From NCBI GenBank assembly GCA_004802705.1, contig SGPL01000457.1:1-26470 (forward strand): a stretch of DNA of 26,470 bases. Direction: 5' to 3'. The DNA is from Bondarzewia mesenterica (lineage: Eukaryota > Basidiomycota > Agaricomycetes > Russulales > Bondarzewiaceae). The translations under genes and the position numbers were made by a program. This document shows, one piece after another, positions 19,665 to 26,470 of the stretch; within the stretch, counting starts at the first letter, position 1; every line of letters starts with the position of its first letter. The notes under the pieces were generated by a model. That model worked only from the letters and a program-made list of their open reading frames with translations, ran no database searches and was not told the origin of the DNA.

Positions 19665-20592
19665 CCAGCCAGTACCAGCGTTTCCTGGATTTTGGTCAAA
19701 CCCAATGCAAGTCGGCTTCGGCCTTGAACGCGACTAGCCGGCCCGTCAGAACGGACGGCATGGGAGTGAAGAACGGTGATCAGGCCGAATAAGTATGGGG
19801 CTTGATCACAGGGTAAGACCAGGTAAGACCTTCCACCTCCTTCCACCTATTTGAAGGTGTGTTCAGCATATCAGTAAGATAAGATGCGATTCCAGTGCTG
19901 TTTGATCAAAGAAAGATATTTTGTCGCAAGCGTTGTAGCCTGTAGAATCCCAGCAGTTGCGAACGAGGAATCAGTCTAGGTCTATGATTGGTTGGCCGTT
20001 GCAGGCCCTTGCTCGAGCAATGCGCAGCGCTCGTCAACAGTCGTCAACGTTAACCAGGTGACGAGGCTCTAAGTAATCGGTGTCCCCTCGACATGCACGG
20101 AGACGCATGGGCGAGTCCAGAGATGCACAAGATAAGATTTTGAAATTTGAATGGCCATGTCCTGCCATGTCCCATGTCTATAAATCCCTGATCAGGTTCC
20201 TGTGAGATTCAACTTTTGCGAATGCTGGATATCGGAACAGATATATATCTGGGGGTGAAAATGAGTGAGAAACTGTCCTCATGCTGCCGCATAGTAGCGC
20301 ATAGTGCTGCATGCCTTTGCTTCCATTTCTTTTGATACTTATGCTTACTGGCAGGATCACACGAGGTGCGCACGGGCCAGCCTGAGGCGGAATATGTGCG
20401 TGGGAAGCTTTGTAAGCGGGAGGAGGTATAACGGTTTGCCCTTCGCCCTTTTCTTCGTGTCGTCCCATATTGAATTCCTTTGGTCTATTCAACGCCCATT
20501 GTAAGCCTGCTGCGCCTATACTTATTTCTGTCTCATATTCCTACAGTCAAACTCACTTGATATTGATTTCTAGCCCCGTCTCGAGTCGAAAA
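19665..20592. promoter_or_regulatory. Intergenic promoter region of alpha-tubulin
   Basis: This long spacer lies between hydrolase copy C and alpha-tubulin. A TATAAAT sits at 20180-20186, about 410 bp before the tubulin ATG, which suggests a long 5' UTR. A candidate 5' UTR intron is annotated separately. No coding sequence is supported. Confidence 0.45.
20501..20573 (+). other. Candidate intron in the alpha-tubulin 5' UTR
   Basis: Donor GTAAGCC at 20501 and acceptor TTTCTAG ending at 20573 bound a 73-nt pyrimidine-rich stretch just before the ATG at 20593. CTACAG at 20540-20545 is an alternative acceptor. Leader introns are common in highly expressed fungal genes. Confidence 0.4.
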
Positions 20593-22355
20593 ATGCGTGA
20601 AGTCATCTCCGTTCATGTTGGTCAGGCCGGTGTTCAGATCGGTAACGCCTGCTGTAAGTCCATTGCTCTGCATATCCCTTTCCTCGACACTTGTCGCGGA
20701 GATGGATCGCATTCGACGCGTCGTCGTCAAATCTCGTATGGCGGGCGTCTGAATTTTGGTCGAATTTTGACTGATTCCCATGGTCCGTAGGGGAACTGTA
20801 CACTGTCGAACACGGTCTCAGCGTGAGTCACTTGTTCGTGTTGTTCTAATATTATGTATGCTTATGGAATGAGGGCAGCCCGACGGTCGTCTGGTTGATG
20901 CCCCCTCTTCGCATAGCGCCGATGGCTTCAGCACTTTCTTCTCNGAGACGTCGTCGGGTAAACACGTGCCCCGCTCTCTCTACATCGATCTTGAGCCCAA
21001 TGTGATCGATGAGGTTCGCAACGGCACGTACAGGAGCCTTTTCCACCCTGAGACAATGATCACTGGTAAGGAGGATGCCGCCAGCAACTGTAAGTCCGAT
21101 AAATTCAGACGCTTTAAACAAATGTCATAAATGAAATTTCGTGGACCAGATGCCCGTGGTCACTATACCATTGGCAAGGAGCAAATTGATATTGTCATGG
21201 ATAAGCTTCGTCGCTTGGCCGACAATTGCAATGGTCTGCAAGGTTTCTTCGTCTTCCACTCCTTTGGCGGTGGAACCGGTTCCGGTCTCGGTGCTCTCAT
21301 TCTTGAGCGTCTTTCCACCGACTACGGCAAGAAGTCCAAGCTTGAGTTCAGCGTCTATCCCGCGCCGACGCTTGCGAACTCCGTCGTTGAGCCGTACAAC
21401 TCTGTTCTTACAACGCACACGACACTCGAGCACTCCGACTGCTCATTCATGGTACGGCCTTTCTCAAAACCTTTCTATGTTTTGTCCTAATAACCATGGT
21501 ATCTAGGTCGATAACGAGGCTATTTACGACATCTGCAAGAAGAACCTCAACATTTCTTCGCCAAGCTTCACAAATTTGAACAGGCTTATTGCCCAGGTCG
21601 TTTCATCGATTACTGCCTCTCTCCGCTTCGATGGTTCTTTGAACGTGGATCTTAACGAGTTCCAGACCAACCTTGTCCCGTAGGTTGCGTATTTTTTGGG
21701 AGCTACCCATCCTCATTGCATCGGTGTTCTTCCAGCTTCCCTCGTATCCACTTCCCTCTCGCCACCTTTGCCCCTATTATCTCCGCGGAGAAGGCACATC
21801 ACGAGCAGAACTCTGTCGCTGACATGACCTTCTCGTGCTTCGAAACGGGCAACCAGATGGTGAAATGCGACCCTCGAGAGGGCAAATACAGTACGTGTTT
21901 GACATACCGGTCGCATGTGGGTCTCGACTTATAACCTGTCTTCAGTGGCTTGTGCTCTCTTGTACCGTGGCGATGTTGTCCCTAAGGATGTCAACGCTGC
22001 CGTTGGTATCATTAAGACGAAGCGCACTATTCAGTTCGTCGATTGGTGTCCAACTGGCTTCAAGCTTGGTATCTGCAATGAAGCACCTGCGCACATCCCT
22101 GGCGGCGATCTCGCAAAGGTTTCCCGCAGCATGTGCATGCTCTCCAACACGACCGCCATTTCGAGCGCCTGGAGTCGACTTGACCACAAGTTCGACCTTC
22201 TCTACTCCAAGCGTGCTTTCGTCCACTGGTACGTTGGTGAGGGTATGGAAGAGGGTGAATTCTCTGAGGCTCGCGAGGACCTTGCTGCCCTTGAAAAAGA
22301 TTATGAGGAGGTTGGGATTGATTCGGCAGATGTTGAGGAGGCGGGCGAGTACTAA
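20593..22355 (+). CDS. TUB1: Alpha-tubulin
   Basis: Seven exons: 20593-20653, 20791-20822, 20879-21089, 21150-21451, 21507-21679, 21736-21890 and 21946-22355, giving 447 residues, the usual alpha-tubulin length. It starts [20 protein letters not shown] and contains the nucleotide-binding loop GGGTGSG (141-147). The alpha-type segment [20 protein letters not shown] has NVDLNEFQ just before it, with the glutamate that triggers GTP hydrolysis on beta-tubulin. The tail ends VEEAGEY with the terminal tyrosine. The loop after PDGRL is short and lacks the acetylated Lys40 of animals. It pairs with beta-tubulin to build microtubules. Base 20944 is N, in a TCN serine codon, so the protein is unaffected. 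Some positions usually strict elsewhere are changed ([27 protein letters not shown]), as in a fungal branch. Confidence 0.97.
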
Positions 22356-22828
22356 ACGTGCTGCAGTGTCATCTTCCGGTCATCGTCTGTACGTGGATTC
22401 AATATCACTATTACTTTCTTCCTTGGTCTTTTGTTGTTCAGCTCCAAGCCTCGTTTAATCATGTTTCTTGTTCACTTGTTACGAGCTTCACGTCATGGAT
22501 ATCCCAATGTTTTTTTACCCACCGCATTCATATCGTCGCTTTCTTCTACTATATTCTCAACACTTACCTCTGCAATGTGCAATGTGACATCTTCTGGGTG
22601 TGTGTTTTATCGTTGCACTTCGCAAATATGAGTTTTTTTTACCCTAGATTTTGAAGGGGGATTATGTGTATCGAAGCAGTGGCGCGCGGTAGTCGTGCGG
22701 CGGTTGATAAACGCGTGACAACCGCAACCATTCCCGCCAACTCTTCTCCACCGACGAATGTTCATTTCTGACAGTGGTATTTACGACGTCCCGCAATACA
22801 AACATTATGTCGACGACTCCCCCAGTAT
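22356..22828. other. 3' flank of alpha-tubulin
   Basis: This T-rich stretch (including TTTTTTT tracts near 22510 and 22633) follows the tubulin stop and should hold its 3' UTR and terminator. No gene is seen. Confidence 0.4.
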
Positions 22829-23124
22829 TTGAGAGACGTTATTTCTGTGCATGTCTGTCAGGCTGGTGTCCAGATCGGTAATGCTTGCCGTTGTACGCAC
22901 TGTTGCAATTGTTTACTTTACTCGTCAGCCACTCACCGAGACCGGATGGCGGTTGTCAACATTGACAGGGGAGCTGTACATTATTGAACACGGCTTGAGC
23001 GTGCATAATTATTCCCCATGGCTTGCTTTGAACTCGGAATGAATATTCCGTGTATTTGCGTGTCCGGTCGGATGGACGTGCCGAAGGCGCACCAGCGACG
23101 GACAGCGACGAGACAGGCTCAAGG
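22829..23124 (+). pseudogene. Relic of a second alpha-tubulin gene (exons 1, 2 and start of 3)
   Basis: 22829-22889 matches alpha-tubulin exon 1 (61 nt in both genes) and reads [20 protein letters not shown]: the start codon is TTG and the Gly of VGQAG is Cys. After a 79-nt intron-like gap (22890-22968), 22969-23000 matches exon 2 (32 nt in both) and reads ELYIIEHGLS, with a GT donor at 23001. A third piece at 23068-23124 reads SDGRAEGAPATDSDETGS, like the start of exon 3 in other alpha-tubulins. Nothing of the remaining protein is present; the PAF acetylhydrolase gene ends 16 bp further on. Between the two exon 1 copies most differences are synonymous third-base changes, so this was a separate functional paralog before decay. 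Confidence 0.85.
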
Positions 23125-23140
23125 TAATACATGCCCAGGT

Positions 23141-25137
23141 CTAATGTACCACAACGTCCCCCGTATCCCCCACCAACTTCCTCTTCCTGGTCTTCCTACC
23201 ACACCAGCGCGAGAGCTGAACCCACCGCATCTCCATCTTCCGCAGCGTTAACAGCTGAAGCGCGTCGTCGAGCGCGTCATCCAGAAACGCCTGTGCGACG
23301 GTGCTGACGGAATGCAGCATGGGATATGCAGATGCTTTGCGCAGGGGGGGAGGCAGCAGCACGAAGTAGTCGGAAAAGGAGACGTGGCGCGCGCCGACTG
23401 AAGAGGATGGTATTTAGTAACAATTGATCTATTCGGAAAGAAATTTTGGAGGAACTCGTACCGAACGTGAGCAAACGACCGCCGTCCCACGCGCGCACGA
23501 TATCCTGAAGACGATCAAAGTGCTCCTTCCAGAGCGTGAAGCCTTCTGAGTTAATCACGAGCATCTTAGGATGCCGTACTCTGGCAGATGAGAGCGGTTG
23601 TGGACCTGGAGACGGAATCGGCTCAAGCCACGGGTCAAGCGCGAGGGCATGCGAGATGGGAAGGGACGAAGCGTCGTCGTCTCCGTCGTCGTCTGGCGGC
23701 GGATTTGATAGGATGTCAAACTGGTAATAACAACAACTCAACACAATCAGAAGATGGAGAGAGTTGCAGCAAAGGGCTACTTACTACGGTAGCGCCTCCA
23801 AACGAGTGTCCCGCCAAAGCGATGTTATCGTCACACCGTGCTATCCCCTTCCAGCTCTCCCAGTCTACGGCAGGTCCGTCGATACTTTGCAGCGCACCCC
23901 GCTCTCCGTCATCCACTAACCCCCGGAAGGCACGATACGCTGTGTACACCTCTCGCCTGCGAAACTCCAGCTGCTCTGCTCGCAGTGCCATGTTCGAATC
24001 CTCCGGCTGAGCACCCTTGTCCCACCTGAAATCGAAACCGACCAATTCTATGAATACTACTGACGGGCTGATCGACCGACCAGTGGTGATGGCACTTACA
24101 CAACGTCTTCAGGCTGAATGTAGAGCTTGTTCTGCGCACCAGCGCCTTCGGGCGACCTGAAGCGCGCCTGGAAAAACGGACCCGTCCCATCGTGATGTTC
24201 GAGCGCCAGGACGACCTTACCGGAAGACGCGAGATGAGTGCATAGCTGACTAGAGATCGCGTCAGATCCAAGAGAACGGCGAAGGTATGTGCATGGGGGT
24301 CGAAAAGCCTTTTGTGCAGTGCCAATGCTCAGCGGACTGACCTGTACGTCGTGCGTCCGCCTCCGAGTCCGTGCGAGAAGATGACTAGAGGCCAAGATTT
24401 GGGTGTTGGGCTCGACACACTATTGCTGGACGTGGACTTTGGGGAGAGTGGGGGTGCACCTGAGTATACGGGGACCTATGAGAGTTGGTCCAGCCCACAC
24501 GGCATTCAAATGATCTGATAAGACAAGTTTATACAGACTGCGACAGGGCAGGCAGGTACCTTGAGGCTAGAACCGAAGAGCATGATCATAGGCCAGAGTA
24601 AGACTGCCGACATTCCTGCGCAAGAAAAAAAGTCCAGGCGTGTCAGCTTTCATGGATGTGCATCCACCGAATTCGAGAGCAGGGGAGAAACGCGGGCGGA
24701 CCGGCGAAACGTGCGTATCCAAACACTGCATGTCGCAGAGGCCTAAAAGAGCAGTGCACGGTCAGCAGTCAATACAGTCATGATCAAAATCGAGATCTAG
24801 CTTGTCAAGAGATCCATCGAGAAAGAGGGGAAGCGCGGAATATGCCGTGTCGTATACAGGTGGGAAGGCTGGACGGATGTGCGCAGCGTGCGTGGTGACC
24901 TGTGGTGACTTACCGCGGTAGCCAGTTCAGGGCTTTTCTGTATTGCTTTGAGGGTCTCGGAGAGGTGGGATAGAACGCGGTGAATGTAACCTCGTCAAGC
25001 AACAACGCCGGTTCCAGTTTTGTTGATGATTTCGTGCGTACATTCGAAGAACCGATGCGGCGCGGTGGGACAGGCAGGGTAAAGGTCGTGGCACCTACCG
25101 CGAACGGACCCGTCGGGTCCGCGAGAGTGATGGTCAT
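23141..25137 (-). CDS. Platelet-activating factor acetylhydrolase (PAF-AH II-like)
   Basis: Eight exons on the minus strand: 25137-24914, 24742-24702, 24615-24560, 24475-24342, 24249-24100, 24025-23785, 23720-23462 and 23397-23141, joining to 453 residues. The N-terminus MTITLADPTGPFAVGATTFT is typical of the family. FSHGLGGGRTTY (140-151) forms the oxyanion region, GHSFGGAT (274-281) carries nucleophile S276, ALDPWLEP the acid D311, and GARHVSFSDY the histidine H373. The enzyme removes short or oxidised acyl chains from the sn-2 position of phospholipids. There is no signal peptide, but a hydrophobic stretch is formed by exon 3 (SAVLLWPMIMLFG). Insertions relative to animal enzymes include an acidic PDDDGDDD loop after the nucleophile. 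Exon 6 was placed by the acceptor at 24026, which alone keeps frame. Intron 2 has donor GTCCGC. Confidence 0.9.
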
Positions 25138-25464
25138 ACTGCGCAGAGGCCTCAAGGTTCAGGCCCTGAGCACAGCGTGAGGCGTGGGGGATGAGGGTGT
25201 GGGTGAAGGCACTGGCCAACGAGGAAACACATTCCGGTCGATCAGACACAGCTCGCGAACGGTCACAAGTGACTGGAAATACTCGTACATAGGGTGACCG
25301 AGGTCTCGCGAGTCGCAGGACCCTTGTCACTGCTCATTCCAGCCTTCGAAGTTCGCTCTGTGTGACGCTCTCACCGCCCTCACCTTGATGTTTGCTCTTC
25401 CACCTCCGCCCTTTTCCTAATATCTCTCTATCATAATTTCACCTACTTGTTGAACTCTTAAATC
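25138..25464. promoter_or_regulatory. Divergent promoter between PAF-AH and TAF4
   Basis: A 327-bp spacer separates the two start codons, and both genes point away from it. A pyrimidine-rich stretch (about 25370-25420, CTCACCGCCCTCACC and CTTCCACC) precedes the TAF4 start. No TATA box is obvious. Confidence 0.4.
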
Positions 25465-26470
25465 ATGAGCCAAACTAACTCTGCCATGAAAACAGAAGGA
25501 GACTCGGCTGCCATGCCCTCGCAGCCAGTTCCAACACTGACGCCAACACCAAGCTACACAGCCCAATGGGCAGCGACGCGTAAGTGACCCTCTACCACTT
25601 TTTTTGTCTCTCACTTTCAAAAAAAAAAAGTCTAAAACAAAGAATCTCCTTCCCAGAAATCCCCATCGACCCAGCCCTCCAACAACACGCAGCGTAAATA
25701 TCCACCATGACTCTATCCCCTGTCTCCATTTGACCTCCCTGCTCAGACCGTCGTATTACCAGTACCAGCACTACCCTCAAGCTTCCTATGGCCATTACCA
25801 GCCATACATCCCACCGCCACCCGCCGCGCAGCCGCAGCCCTCCCAGCCTGCTATTCAACGACAGCAGCCTGCGCAGCCACAGCCAACCACGAGTCAGCTC
25901 GATACTGCCGATGTTGCCACTTTGAATGATGCGCTTGGAAGCGCTGGTGTTGATCTCAGGGTGCGTGCCACCTTCTCTTGTTGTGCGGCAGAGAGCACGG
26001 CTGCGCATGACGCTGTGCATCCTCTCTGCATACACGTTCTGCTGATTCGGTCATAATGACATACACCCCATCACTCCACAGGCCGAAGAAGAGACCCTTC
26101 AACGCACCGCCGACCAACATCAGACCTACCGGCCATACGAAGATCGCTCGCACAAGCAGCCCACGAAGCCCAACTTTGAAACACGTTTCCTGGGGCCGAC
26201 GATGCGGAGCATCGGCACGAAGCACAAAATTACCAAAGTGCCTGACGACGCGGTTAACTACGTCGCGCTGGCGTTGCGCGCGCGACTTCAGGATCTGGTC
26301 GAGGCGATGATCGCGGCGTCTGAGCATCGGACGGACACGCAGTTCGATCGGCCTGCGTCGCTGTATGAGGACGGGACGACGCCGATGTGGAGCGTCGCGG
26401 TACGGAGGGACGTCGCGAAGCAGTTGGGCGGCGCTCGAGCGCGCGGAGCGCGAAGACGAGATGCGCGTGC
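25465..26470 (+). CDS. TAF4: TFIID subunit TAF4, 5' part; runs off the window
   Basis: Exons 25465-25579, 25657-25693, 25747-25960 and 26081 to the window end. The first 122 residues are disordered and rich in Gln, Pro and Tyr (YYQYQHYPQASYGHYQPYIP). Exon 4 enters the conserved TAF4 C-terminal domain: ETRFLGPTMRSIGTKHKITK and then VPDDAVNYVALALRARLQDL followed by VEAMIAASEHRTD, the histone-fold partner region for TAF12. In the TFIID complex TAF4 pairs with TAF12 and is generally essential. At 26426-26428 a GGG run shifts the frame: as written the sequence turns into Arg/Ala-rich GGARARGARRRD, whereas one G fewer gives the family-like AALERAEREDEMR. A sequence error is the likeliest reason. 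The 3' part lies outside the window. Confidence 0.88.

Noticed and set aside
23992..24000. GTTCGAATC, resembling a tRNA B box
   Set aside because: It lies inside a conserved PAF-AH exon and no cloverleaf can be drawn around it.
1..26470. CRISPR arrays, rRNA, plasmid or phage features
   Set aside because: The window is eukaryotic (spliced genes throughout); no spacer-repeat array, rRNA segment or prokaryotic signal was seen.

Overview
The window reads as nuclear DNA of a filamentous basidiomycete, most likely Agaricomycetes. Genes are dense and on both strands. They are cut by many short GT-AG introns (mostly 50-80 nt), and the gene set (tnp2-type CACTA transposase, alpha-tubulin, TAF4, PAF acetylhydrolase, Bin3 methyltransferase) fits that group. 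All gene models were made by joining exons by hand and checking that frames close at each splice; no database was searched.

Layout. (1) 1-2445: microsatellite-rich DNA with no gene I can support. (2) 2446-7749: a decayed CACTA (En/Spm) DNA transposon. It has a coiled-coil accessory gene on the minus strand and a seven-exon tnp2 transposase on the plus strand that carries three in-frame TGA codons. A three-copy 19-bp repeat lies between the two divergent genes. (3) 7750-10468: gene wreckage, including the C-terminal part of an asparaginase-type Ntn hydrolase, followed by a three-copy tandem repeat of about 133 bp whose third copy lacks exactly a 55-nt GT...AG segment. (4) 10469-19605: a block built by local duplication. 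It holds three copies of an HSL-type alpha/beta hydrolase (one frameshifted, one truncated pseudogene, one intact), two head-to-head HAD phosphatases with identical eight-exon structure, and an intact Bin3-type RNA methyltransferase between them. (5) 20593-23124: an intact alpha-tubulin gene followed by a relic of a second, diverged alpha-tubulin. (6) 23141-26470: a PAF acetylhydrolase II-type gene divergent from TAF4, which runs off the window.

Three coding breaks (3946-3954, 10914-10921, 26426-26428) are each repaired by removing one base from a homopolymer, and there is one N at 20944. TAF4 is normally essential, so some of these breaks are probably sequence errors rather than real mutations. 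The TGA codons in the transposase are substitutions and look like true decay.

I found no clearly new biological system. The best leads are the repeat copy lacking an intron-like segment (9820-10154), the hydrolase/HAD duplication block with its shared divergent promoter, and the alpha-tubulin relic.
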